Below are positions 12,641-23,195 of a DNA stretch of 30,923 bases, piece after piece. The DNA is taken from the NCBI GenBank assembly GCA_009602725.1, contig WELB01000036.1:197322-228244 (forward strand), in the 5' to 3' direction. The notes beneath the pieces were generated by a model. It worked only from the letters and a program-made list of their open reading frames with translations. It made no database searches and had not been told where the DNA came from. This DNA is from Spirogloea muscicola. Its lineage: Eukaryota; Streptophyta; Zygnematophyceae; Spirogloeales; Spirogloeaceae. The position numbers and the translations under genes are program-made. Every line of letters starts with the position of its first letter. Position 1 is the stretch's first letter.

Positions 12641-13094
12641 GGCCGGCGCCTCGGCGGCCGCCTTGCCGATACCCTGGGCGGCGCCGCGGATGGCGACCGC
12701 GGGCGCGCGGCGCCGTCTGCCTGCTCGCCGCCGCCGTGGGCCGGCNGGGCCGTCAACCGCTGACTCTTGCGCCAGTGGCAGCCGCCTGACGCGTCAGCGT
12801 TAATGCGGGAACACCCCCGTTTCCCCAGTCTTGGGTTTGGTAACGGCGGGGCTGGGGTGACGGGCGGGGCGGGGGGAGTTGCGGTTAGGTGACGGGGCGC
12901 GGTGACGGTGGCTGAACGGGTGACGGCTTCCAGGCTAGGGCAGCAGTCGCTTCTCCAGGCTAGGGTTGCTGCTGCAATTTTCCCGCCCCAATTGCCGCCC
13001 GCCCCTTCGCGGCGCCAGTTGCGGGGCCGCCGTCCCGCACGCCGGCGGCGGCAGCGGTGGCGGCGGCGGCGGCGGCGGCGACGGCGGGGACAGG
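12641..13094. promoter_or_regulatory. Divergent promoter region of the kinesin and SWI3 genes
   Basis: About 454 bp separate the two start codons, which point away from each other. The region is very GC-rich and carries a CGG-type triplet run at about 13043-13083, just before the SWI3 start. One undetermined base (n) lies at 12745. No clear TATA box is visible on either strand. The long reading frames crossing this region on both strands come from GC-rich sequence lacking stops and do not resemble proteins. Assignment as a shared promoter rests on gene geometry alone. Confidence 0.5.
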
Positions 13095-16000
13095 ATGCCC
13101 GCGCATCGCAAGTCGGGCGCGGCAAAGGCTCGGGACTTCGAGGTGCAAACGCAGCCGCAGCACAGTGGGGCCGGCTGCCGCGTGAGGCCCCTGTGCGCCG
13201 CCAACGAGCGCCTCCGAGAGAAGAACGCTCAGGCCTGCTGTGAGCGTGCCTGCGCCTGACGCCATGGTTCTCGAGCGGCGATGGCGGGACAGGGCGAGAA
13301 CCTGCGCAAGCTTGATGCGCTTGCAGAGGCCCTCCACAAGCGCTTCCCCGACTCGCAGGTCGACCGGCAGAGCGCTGCCAAGCTCACTGTCCAGCTCATC
13401 GACTTCTCCGAGCTCGTGGCTGGCAAGGAGGTGCCGCTCTTCTTCCCCATCCCCTGCTCTCCTGGCCGATTGAGATGAGGCGGAGGTCAAGAGCGTCCAT
13501 TTATGCGTCGCACATCAGTTGGTGCGCCTACCCATGGTCCTCGCTTCTGGCCCAGGACGGCGTTGGCCGTGATGGAGTAGCTTGATTGCTTCTGGCTTGC
13601 AGAGTTGCCGGGGCCAGCAAGCCCCAGGTGCTCGGCGGCAGTCTTGCTGCATGAGGCAGGCTGCAGTAGGACTCTGCCGAGCTCGCGCTACGGCAGAGAC
13701 ATCGTTAGCTCTCGTTGTTGACACTGAATGCCCATCTACAGGCGCCGCACCAGCCCCCATTCCTGCGCATCCCCCTCAAGCTCTTCCACGACTTCCGGCC
13801 CAACGGCGCGCTCGCGACCATCCTCAGCAAGTGCATCGAGTTCAAAGCGGAGCAGGATGTGCGGCGCATCGACTTCCAGTCCCCCGCTCGCCGCGACTCC
13901 CTCATCATCCTCCTCCAGCGCATACACAAGGAGCTCGAGGTGCGCAGCGACAGTGGCCGCGACCAAAAGAGCCAGCCTCCTCACTCAGATCAGGAGAGCT
14001 GGGCAAGCTGCATATGCTGCAAGTGGTTCTTAAGACGGATCGTGCGAGTGGCTCGCAGGCCAAGGGCTTCTTGAGGCCTCCCAAGATCTACTTCACACCC
14101 GGGGCAGCTGGCGAGGAATTCGAGCGTCTCAAGGTGAGGGACAGTGGGTATCCTGATGTCAAGGAGACTGCCTGCATTTGGCAGGTCATCCCATTGAAAG
14201 CTGCAGGATATTGGCCTTGACTGATGCTCTTTAGCTGCTTCATAGAAGGCTGCTGATCATATTTAAATTGCACGGGCTGCTGTTACCGTATGCAAATCGT
14301 ATGCAAAGGTCCACCCTACATATAGGCCCATCGGTAACTTCCTAAAGCCTGATACCTCTTATGTGTTGCAAGGACTTTGTCCTGAAGCAAGCTGGCGCTG
14401 AGTTCGCAGCATCCGAGTGTGAGTTGACGAACTTCTCCATGTGCAGTTGTGCATGGTGGACATCAGACATATTGTCAGTGTGTCTTTAGGTTATTCTCTT
14501 GATCTGGTTTTGATACCTGCTGCAAATAATTGCTGAGTTGCCTATGTCCATTGCTGCTCGCCAGCTGAGAGGGGCGTGTCGCACATCCTGTACCTGGACC
14601 CACCGGCGGAGCCCGACGCAAACCCGGACTCAGAGTGGATCCGTACGCTGGAGGTGCAGGGGAACTTTGCCAGGGTCCACTGGTGGTACTACCCTGACAG
14701 CTATGATGAGTGGCTGCCTCTTGGTGAGGTCCGCATCTGCGCTTCAGATACCCTCATCTTACAGGACACGTAGTCCGGACGAGACAAGTCAGCTACACAA
14801 AGTCTAGATTACCAAAAATGGGTCACGGTCAGGCATTGAGATGTTTAAGGGTTATCTTGCTCAAGCCCTCTGGCACGGTAGCCCTCAGCTCACTATCCAC
14901 TACTCTATGTTGGTGGCAGGCGATGTTGAGGGCGAGGCAGAGGAGGAGACGCAGCACAAGGGGCCCTGGCACCTTCACCTGCGATGGCTCAGGGACAGCT
15001 GCCTCTACAATGAGTGGTTGGCCCACTTGACCTTGAACCGGGCATTGAGAATGCGTCTAAGGGCGTCCGTTTAGTACCACAAGAGTGCACCTTCTTGTGG
15101 ATTGTCATGAAAGTGCAAATATTTTCTCTTGTGTTGCCATCAGGATGAATGAGCTGGACTATGTGCTTGAGGAGAAGGAAGTTACGAAGAAGGGAGCCAG
15201 CGGCGCAGCAAGGAACTCGCGGAGCAGAAGCCGGCGGAAGCATTCACAGGATGAGGGGGATGAGGCGGTCCTGCCAACGACCACGGAGACTGCTGGAGAG
15301 GAGGCAGGTGGGAGGAAGGGCAAGCGCGGGCAGGAGGGGGAGCTCGATGGCGGCGCCCCCGCTGACCGTGACAATGGTGGGAGCGCTGGAGTCGGGGCTG
15401 ATGTCGAGCAGGGAAAGCGCAGGAAGCGGTCTGCAGAGGATGAGGGCGTTGCAGAGGGCGACGACCAGCCGCCAGGTGCTGTCAGCAGGCGAGCATGCAT
15501 GTGCGTCTAGGGTTGAGGGTTTTAGGGTTGAGTGATAAGAACATTTTAGGGTTGATGGTTAGGGCGTGGTTTTGGGCAGGCTAAAGCAATTGCCTCAAGT
15601 AAGACGGTCAAGATAGTCATATGCTGCAGATGCACAGCTGCAGTCTGGGTGATACAAGGTTGAGCTTCAAGGGATGGGCAAGGTGATGCTGTATACCTGG
15701 AGGGAAAGTAGAGAGCTTGGAGCATCCGCCACAGTGCAGGCAGCCTAAAAGTCGAGACATTGGCCTGTGTATCATGCTCATGGCTATTTGTGTCGAGTGT
15801 GCAGCTCTAAAGCTCCGGCTGACCAAACGCGGGGACGACTACACTGTAGCGAAGCAGTTTGATGTAGGTACAGAGGCAGCAGCGGCTGTGGCAGCAGAAC
15901 AGAACGGCCTGGCATCGCCTCTTCCAGGCAAGCGGAAGAAGCAGCTGCCTCCAGGAGGTACGCCAGCTCCCAAGGAGCCGCCGGTGCCGCTTGGACCTGA

Positions 16001-19000
16001 CGGCAAGCCCGTGGAGGTGCTCCCAGGCAGGGCAGAGCAGGTCAACGACGTGCCCCGTGTGTCGAGGCAGCAGATTGGGCAGCCGCATGCTTCAGTGCTG
16101 GCAGCCATCGACGCCCGAGTGGCAGTCAATGGCAGTGCAGGCAACAGCGGCAGCGGCGGTGGCAATGGCGGCATCGGTGGCGGCGGCAGCCAGCTGCCAA
16201 GGGTCGAGAACATCTCAACCTACACAGGCCAGCATGGCGCCCCCAAGCCGCCAGTGCCAAGCCCGACGCCGCATTCCGCGCCGCAACAGGAGGGTGGAAC
16301 ACCGTCCAAGCCGACGACCCCGGAGGTGCACAGGGTGCCGAGCCATGCTGGTATGAGTCCACTCTGCTCTCAGGGCTTTGCTTCTCTGAGTTGCTGACAC
16401 AGAAAGTTAGGCTGTAAGGTTAGTGATAGTTGTCAGGTCCTTATGGCACGCAGACACTGTCATGACCTGCTGTCTTTCATGACCACGCGTACCAGGTTGG
16501 TTCTCATGGACGCGGATACACCCGTTGGAGCGCCGGCACCTGCCAGAGTTCTTTGAAGGCCAATCGCAGTCCAAGACCCCGGAGCTGTACATGGAATACC
16601 GCAACTTCATCATTAAGAAATATCGAGAGGACCCCCTGCGCCAGCTGACATTTACAGAGGTCCGGAGGATGCTTGTCGGCGATGTGGGCATGCTGGGCCG
16701 CGTGTTTGACTTCCTTAGTCACTGGGGCATGATCAATTACCAGGTACCCAATGGTTCTAGCTGCGGCTGCTCAACATGTGAAGTGGTTGGTTGTCATGTC
16801 CTGTAGGTATTTTAAGAATATTGTATGATGTTGTGACATTTGAGAATATATCCCTGCTTCGAGAGCAAGATGTGTGTAGACAACCCTGAGCCTTAAGTAG
16901 CACTGTCTTTACACCTGGCCGCATTTTCCCACCATTATGCGCAAGGTATCTGCGAGGTCTACCTTGTAGTTGCATCCATGCTCTCATACTTCACGCCTTT
17001 TACATGTCACTGTGTTTGATCATTGATCAACACCACTGTATCTGCTCCAGAGTTGTAAGAGTCATCAGAGTCCTCAAGTCCTCAATTCGCAAGGAGACTA
17101 CTCAATGTCCTAGTTAGATGGTGCAAGTATATTGTCATGCCTAAAATCATCCAAGTTGCATAGCTGTAGAGTTTGCCATTGCCCAACAGAATGAGCTTCT
17201 CAGAAGTTTGTCTTATGTCTTACAGGCTACGGGTGAGTCACGCCAGCGAGGGCTACCGTGGGCTGGTGAGCCAGCAGCGCTGGTGGAGACGGGCCCAGCC
17301 GGCGTGCGTGCAGTCGTGCCAACCATTGTTGGCACAGGCCCAGCCTTGTACCACTTTGCGGACCCGAGGCAGCCCCACACGGGAGCACACGAGCAGACCC
17401 TTGCGACCCACCGGAGCGCCTATGCACCTGCCAGCGCGGAGGCTGCGGTCCAGCAGGCTGCACAAGCTGTCCGTGGACGCGTTGCAGATTACTTCTGCGA
17501 TGCGTGCGGCGCAGAGTGCACTTCCAGTCGCTACCACTGCCGGATCCAGGTGAGATTGGCCACCTTCCTCCGGCAGCCTCTCAAGGAGCTAAAAGGGCTT
17601 CACAGGTGGCCATCTAGATCCTTTTGGAACTTGACACAGCTGAGTTCTATTGTCCTGCAGCCCAATGTTGACCTTTGCCCGGGCTGCTATGCCGACGGTC
17701 GCCTCGGGCCTGGCCTGGCCTCAACAGACTTCACTCACAAAGGACCTGCGCCAGAAGAGAGCGGCGGTGGGGGCATGATAGAGGACTGGAGTGAACAGGA
17801 AACATTGCTCCTCCTTGAGGGGCTGGAGCTCTATGGTGACAGCTGGACGGAGGTTGCCGAGCACGTGGTAACGAAGACAAAGGCGCAGTGCATCTTGCAC
17901 TTCATCAGGCTGCCCATTGAAGACCCATTCTTGGAAGTAGGTCCCTCTTTGCTCCTTGATTGCAGATTGTCTTTGCAGACGTACCACGGCTTGCTACTCC
18001 TATTACTGTTCAAGTATGTCTGACCTGCAAGCTTTCAGTGCAGGCATCCTGCCAAGCATTCCACATTCTTGAGGAAGATGGAAAACAATCAAGCATGAGC
18101 TTGTGGTGCTTGTGGTGCAACATTGACACACTGCTTGACAGGTGCCCATTCCTCAGCAATGGGCTGCCCTCTTATGGATTTCCATGCTATTCACCTGCAG
18201 GAGCTGGAGACGACTAACTCCGGTGCTCCACAGCCGGTTTCTAGTGCGACACAGGCCCCCGACATCTCATCAGATTTTAGAGAAGACAAGCGGGACGAAG
18301 GCGAGACATTGGTAGCTGATGTCTCGTCTATAACATCCGAGCTCACCCCTTTTGCTGATGCCGGCAACCCCATCATGGCACAGGTCGGCCCTCGCTGTTT
18401 GCAGTTGTGCCTACTTTGCTCAGCCTACTACTGCAACCTTGTTGCAGGTGTAGTCTTTGACTACTATGTAATACTTTTTTTGCTCTACGTGCAGGTTGCC
18501 TTCCTGGCGGCCATGGTTGGACCACGTGTGGCAGCTGCAGCAGCACAGGCAGCCCTCGAAGCCCTGACGGAGGAGTACCCAGAGAACGAGTTGCGCATCC
18601 ATGATGGGCAAAGTGCACCTGGTGCTGGGGCAGCTGCCCAGGCAGAGAGAGGCCCGGATGTGGGCAGCGCTCCGACCACAGCAGCAGAGACTACAGAGCA
18701 GCAGGCAGGGGCTCCTGCCACAGCTTCGGCTTCCCAAGATGGCGTTTTAACAGGTTGGCATCCTGGTCTATTTCAGTTTGCCAAGCTAGGCAAGAACAAG
18801 CATGCTAAGCTGCAGTTGTCAAGGAAACTGTGTTTATCCTGTCTTTCTTGCTTGCTTGCAAAGCTGAGGTTGTCCTCCAAGAGCATCTGAGTGCCGAGCT
18901 CTTACATCACATGTTTGCCTCTTCTATGCAGCTGGGGTAATGGATGGACCCACCTCTGCACTCCGGCTGCGAGTTGCTGCGGCCACAGGACTGGCCGCCG

Positions 19001-19571
19001 CTGCCGTCAAGGCAAAGCTGCTTGCTGATGCCGAGGAGCGCGAGATCCAGCGCTTGGTTGCGGAGGTTATGGAGCAGCAGGTCAGCTGAGGAAGCTCGTT
19101 GTCGCACTCGATGGCCTGCTCTCTGGGGTTTTTGTCTGCAATGCAGCCTCAAGCCAATACTGTAGTTGTTTGCTCTGCTAACCTGATTGTGACTTTCACG
19201 TGAATAGTCAGTTTCAGCTCGATCTTGCATCGCATGCTCTTTGGCAGGTGAAGAAGCTGGAGCTCAAGCTCCGCCACTTTGAGGACCTGGAAGACCTGCT
19301 GCTCAAGGAGCGGGATCAGGTGGAGCGCACGCGGCAGCACCTGATTGCTGAGCGTGTGCGCCTTGCCAGCACATTGATCCCTGGCCAGCAGCCGCAGCCG
19401 GCCACACCCTCCCAGAATCCCTCATCTGCTTCGATGCCCAGCACCGTGCAGAAAACGCCAAGCTCGCTGCCTCCCTGGGGCGCCTCTGCAGCAGCGGCCT
19501 CCTCAACACCCGCATCACGAGGTATAAGCATCACGCCTGCTGGCGATTCTCAGATCTCCTCACAGCTGTAA
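13095..19571 (+). CDS. SWI3: SWI3/SMARCC-type SWI/SNF chromatin-remodelling subunit
   Basis: A scaffold subunit of nuclear SWI/SNF (BAF-like) complexes. Sixteen exons join in frame: 13095-13142, 13293-13430, 13742-13939, 14059-14133, 14373-14418, 14565-14723, 14920-15016, 15144-15475, 15805-16350, 16496-16743, 17226-17549, 17661-17936, 18201-18383, 18495-18753, 18932-19080, 19248-19571; about 1,133 residues. In order: a SMARCC-like N-terminal module with a MarR-like part (residues ~18-128), BRCT-like part (~129-185) and chromo-like part with HWWYYPDSYDEWLP (~190-265); a basic, acidic and glycine-rich linker; SWIRM (~547-629; HPLERRHLPEFFEG); a ZZ zinc finger (~714-760; YFCDACGAEC then LCPGCY); SANT (~775-825; DWSEQETLLLLEGLELYGDSW); AFLAAMVGPRVAAAAAQAAL; and a C-terminal helix KKLELKLRHFEDLE used for dimerisation in the family. 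An alternative start at 13281 would skip the first intron. The 5' end is the least certain part. Confidence 0.93.
15505..15563 (+). repeat. Short telomere-like repeat inside a SWI3 intron
   Basis: The intron 15476-15804 contains TTTTAGGG twice and two further TAGGG or TTAGGG cores (GTCTAGGG near 15505, GGTTAGGG near 15556), in the order TAGGGTTGAGGGTTTTAGGG, then about 15 bases later TTTTAGGGTTGATGGTTAGGG. TTTTAGGG is the Chlamydomonas-type and TTTAGGG the plant/Chlorella-type telomere unit. It is too short and degenerate to be a functional telomere. Confidence 0.5.
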
Positions 19572-20096
19572 CAGGGAGTCAAAGCACTGAGGAACGTTAT
19601 GCAATCATGCTTCCCATTTTGGAAATGTGTGTCCCAAACCAAGATTCAGAATTTTCATTAAGATACACAAGATGTGTACAATTGTTTCGATTGAGTCCTT
19701 CGTGCTTGCAAAGCAAATCAGCTGCAAGCGATATGCAGAGTCTTATCATTCAGTAAGGCCTCGGGCTCTGCGCTGATTCTGAACCTATATATACTCCAAC
19801 CATAGGCAAGGTGTACTCATGTCTATGGTAGTACTACTCTATGTCAATGGTCAGGACTGCCTGCTGCTACATAGTCACCTGACGCGCTAATCTGCACGTT
19901 TGCCAGTGGCAATAGCTCCGATGGGTCTCACCGCTACCAGTGTCAACAATGCGAAGTACCAATACAGACCAAGTCCATTCCGTCACTAGTCAGCCGCATC
20001 ACCAAAGATGCCGGAAAGCTGGTAATACCGCGCAGGTGGCTACTGGTGATTAATTGCAGCTCAATGACATGATCCAAATTAGCAATCTTATATTGG
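19572..20096. other. Intergenic region between convergent SWI3 and SMO2 genes
   Basis: Expected to hold the 3' UTR of SWI3. AT content is higher than in the flanking exons. I see no coding potential, RNA gene or mobile element. The adjacent 20097-20491 stretch is a tandem duplication and is listed separately. Confidence 0.5.
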
Positions 20097-20491
20097 TCAA
20101 GAAACAGGCTTAATGCTCACAACTTGTATCAATATAGCTGGCTGGCATGAGGGGACAAGAGAGAGAGGCGCTTTGCGGCTTTTCTCCACCTTTGCACAGG
20201 CTGTCAGTGTTGGATCAATATGGCCAATGACGTCTCCAACTCGTGCAGCCATCTCATCAACAATAACACCCCAACTTGTCAAGAAACAGTCCTGATGCTC
20301 ACAATTTTCCAATTTCTGACCAAAACCTTGTAAACGGCGCATTTTCTCGGCCAAGTGGCATAAGGGCTGTACAGAGAAGAGAGACGCTTTGCGACTCTTA
20401 CTCCACCTTTGCTACGCAGGCCGTTGGTGTTAGACCAATGTGGCCATTGACGACTGCAGGTCGTGCAGCCGTCTCATCACTAATGCCCGAC
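20097..20491. repeat. Diverged tandem duplication spanning the SMO2 3' end
   Basis: Two direct copies abut: 20097-20277 and 20278-20491. Both begin GTCAAGAAACAG followed shortly by TGATGCTCACAA or TAATGCTCACAA. Both then contain AGACGCTTTGCG or AGGCGCTTTGCG, TCCACCTTTGC, CCAATGTGGCCA or TCAATATGGCCA, and CGTGCAGCCGTCTCATCA or CGTGCAGCCATCTCATCA, and end CCCGACTT or CCCCAACTT. They differ at many positions and by an insertion of about 33 bases in the second. The second copy contains the last roughly 30 codons and the stop of SMO2; the first lies just beyond that stop. Confidence 0.85.
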
Positions 20492-22625
20492 TTTCTTTGC
20501 ATTGACTTGAGCTTGCGATAGCCCTTGTCTGTGCCGAACAACCTGCAAGCATGCCCCTGCCTGAGTTGATCCTGAGCTGGTAACGAATACAACACAGTCA
20601 AGCAAGCCTGCATGAAGAGAGCAGGCATGCTCAAGAGTACAGGTCAGAGGCACTTAGGTGGAAATAGGGCACACCAGTCCATGTAAATGAAGGTTGAAGC
20701 ATAGTTGCCAGACTTGGTGTACAGGAGGCGATGGTGATAGTCGTGGAAATCCGCCCTGCCGGATCAAGGTTTGAGGTTTAGAGGAAAGTGGCAGGAAGGT
20801 TGGAGACCACAAGCACACAGACACGTCCCTAGAGCGGGCTCAGCTGCAGGTATACAATCATGGTGGGCCAACACTCGCTTCAGACCCGAAATCCTGTCTC
20901 CTGCAAGAGGACCTCAAGCCTGAGGTCCAAGTCCTTCAGACCTGAATTGAGGTCTGACCCTCGCCCAACCAAGCAATGACCTCGACTATGAACCTCCAAC
21001 GTTCAACCACAGTTGCAACGGTCTAGAGGACGAGCACTGACCCCCCATATAGAGGAAGGAAGCGCGAGGGGCTCCATGGGAAGTCGTAGCCGCAGTGCGC
21101 CTCAACTGTCTCCACGACGCGAATGCTCATCCAGAGCCAGAGCGTGAGGAGGTGCGGGCCTGTCAGGGCCGGGCCCGCAATCGTCGCAAATCCCAGAAAG
21201 AGAATCTCAAGTGGATGCGCGTACTCGGACGTCAACCCGAACGGCGTCGCATACCTGCAGGAAGCCAGGAGGTGAGGTCCAGCTGTGTCAACATATCACA
21301 CGCTCTGGACTCTGCATCAGCAATGCACGACTGCCACTAGAGGCAAGCTGCCTCTGTAATTGCAACAGTTGACAAGCCGGCAGAAGGAGAAGAGGCGGCG
21401 TACTCATGGTGGACGCTGTGGATGTGCTTGTACAGGAACTTGGTGTGCAGGACACGGTGACCCCAGTAGAATATGAAATCCTCAATCACAAAGTAGCTGG
21501 CAATCTGAAGCACAATCGTCTTCCTGCAAATCAGGAAGGAGAGCGGTGGCCGCGCCCATGTCAACGATGCAGACTGAAGGGGCAGAGGGGAGGCAGGGAA
21601 GAAAGGACATTGAGGGACGGCTGGTGTATGCTTGGGGCCAGACTACACGAGGTTGCAAGTCATGAGGGAGTAGAGGAGTCAGTAGTGGCAAGGAAAGAGA
21701 TGGATCACGGTGAAAACGACGGAGGGAGGGGGGTTTAGCGGTACAGAGGGAGGAAGGAGGGCAGAGGAAGGCAAGGTGGGCAGGGCGGAACCAGGAGGGG
21801 AGCGGGAGGTGGCTGGAGAAGCCCATGTAGCGGAAGATGGGGTACGCGGCCACCATGACGGGCAGGTTGACGAAGCAGTGGTACAGCATGAGCCGCCACA
21901 GGCACTTGCGCTGCGCATCGCGCGAGTTCACCCGGTTCTGGCAAGGAGGGGTTGCGCCATGCCGGAGGGGCCGCGGTGCAGTCTCGTGAGCTGATGGCTC
22001 TCTTCTGAGAGGATGGGCCACCGCAGAAAGTGGCGGCGGCGGGGCGACGGACCTGGATCTTGTAGCTGCGGACGTTGGCCATCTCCATGAAGAGGTACGG
22101 CAGGCCGCAGAGGAAGTAGACGGACTCGTGGATGACGAAGCTGCCGAGCGAGGCGAGCTGGAAGTCAGTGAAGCGGCTCGTCAGGCCCTGCAGCCGCGGC
22201 GCAGCGGCGTCAGAGGCCACATCAGGCGCCCGGCCCATATGATCATCGCGTCGACAGCGGCGGCAGCGACGAAAGGCAGCGGCGCGAGGCGGACGCTCGT
22301 GGCAGACACGACTTGTCGCAGGGAAGGAGCGTAGTACAGACGATAGCAAATTACATGAGATAACATCGTACTGTAACCTTCACAATTCAAGTGTCTATTT
22401 TAATGACTTCTTTCTTATCGAACGTGAGCTGCGCGCCAGCTTTGAGGCTCGACCGATCGCTGGAGACAGGGACAGAGACGACGGCGGCGGCTGCTCCGCC
22501 GCAGTGTCGGCTTGCGAAGAACATATTAGCATTCCAGTGCGGAATTTTGGCGGTGATCAGGCGGTAGGAGGGGAAGATGGAGGTGGCGCACGCACCAGCC
22601 ACGCTGCGTCCAGTGTGGCGCCCAT
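20398..22625 (-). CDS. SMO2: C-4 methylsterol oxidase (sterol 4-alpha-methyl oxidase, SMO2 class)
   Basis: A non-haem di-iron oxidase of the ER membrane that starts removal of a C-4 methyl group during phytosterol synthesis. Seven exons join in frame: 22625-22596, 22187-22053, 21937-21792, 21523-21404, 21254-21042, 20755-20675, 20542-20398; about 289 residues. The N-terminus MGATLDAAWLGLTSRFTDFQ aligns in length and sense with plant SMO2, which supports the 10-codon first exon. The three histidine boxes of the fatty acid hydroxylase family are intact: HRVLH (126-130), HSVHH (139-143) and HDYHH (219-223). Other plant-type blocks are TSEYAHPLEILFLGFATIAGPALTGPH (broken here only by length) and FGTDKGYRKLK near the end. 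Four or more hydrophobic segments are visible. The last 30 or so residues (after KSMQRKSG) are unlike plant SMO2 and lie within a tandem duplication. It shares its upstream region with RAD9. Confidence 0.93.
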
Positions 22626-23195
22626 GGCGGCGGGCCGCAAGGCCCGGCGCCGGGCGCCGCCNCGGCGGCGGCGGCGGCGGCGGCGGCGGCAATGGCGGCC
22701 TTGAGAGGCGATGCGACTTTCAGCAGAATACCGGGCGGGGGGAGAGGGGGAAACGGAGGCACCGGGCGAGGGGCCTGGTAACGGAATGATCTCCGCGCGG
22801 GGAGAGAGGTCGAGGTCGGACAGAGCCTCCGAGGAGCATCCCACGTGGCGAGCTCTCAGTCGTTGCGGCACTGAAGCAGTTGCGCGGGAACCCGCCCGGG
22901 GGGGTTGCAAGACGGTGGCAAGCGGCTGCCGTTACGTTACTGCTGACCAGATTTCGATGCTGAGCATTGCGAGGAGAAGCTCATGACGTTACAGAGTCGA
23001 TTATGCTCAATGTGCGGCAATCTCGGTCGGCGTGCCTCGAGCAGACGGGCGACGGTGGCCCTTTCAAAGACGAAGAAAGGGCGCGCCCATTGAGGATAGG
23101 GGCTGGAAAAGCCAGCCCGGAAAAGAATGAACAAAGTACGAGAAGGGGGCCAGGGGAAGCGCTAAGAAAAACAAGCACACAAAACAGCAAAGCAG
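22626..23195. other. Upstream region of SMO2 with CGG run and a retroelement tail
   Basis: The SMO2-proximal part is extremely GC-rich, with a CGG triplet run around 22661-22692 and one undetermined base at 22662. It probably includes the SMO2 promoter and 5' UTR. The reading frames here are compositional. From about 23085 to 23118 there is an extra copy of the retroelement 3' tail described below. No other gene is visible. Confidence 0.5.
23085..23118 (-). repeat. Detached retroelement 3' tail with perfect hairpin
   Basis: On the plus strand GCCCATTGAGGATAGGGGCTGG (23085-23106) is repeated exactly at 23231-23252, next to the end of the retroelement reading frame. The 23100-23118 part forms a perfect 7-bp stem, GGGCTGG / CCAGCCC, around a five-base loop. 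This looks like a second 3' end of the same family inserted in the same orientation, with nothing recognisable of its coding part. Confidence 0.65.

Noticed and set aside
12403-13125. A 240-codon open frame on the minus strand across the kinesin/SWI3 divergent region, and several overlapping frames on both strands.
   Set aside because: The composition is Arg/Pro/Ala-rich as expected from GC-rich DNA with few stops, it crosses the well-supported first kinesin exon in another frame, and no domain is recognisable.
13281-13478. A 65-codon protein starting at 13281.
   Set aside because: It is the second SWI3 exon read through its donor; the SMARCC-like similarity continues in the next exon at 13742, so it is not a separate gene.
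17008-17031. Near-palindrome around TTTGATCATTGATCAA in a SWI3 intron, considered as a regulatory site or small hairpin element.
   Set aside because: It is isolated, short, has no flanking duplications, and such palindromes are expected by chance in a 30-kb window.
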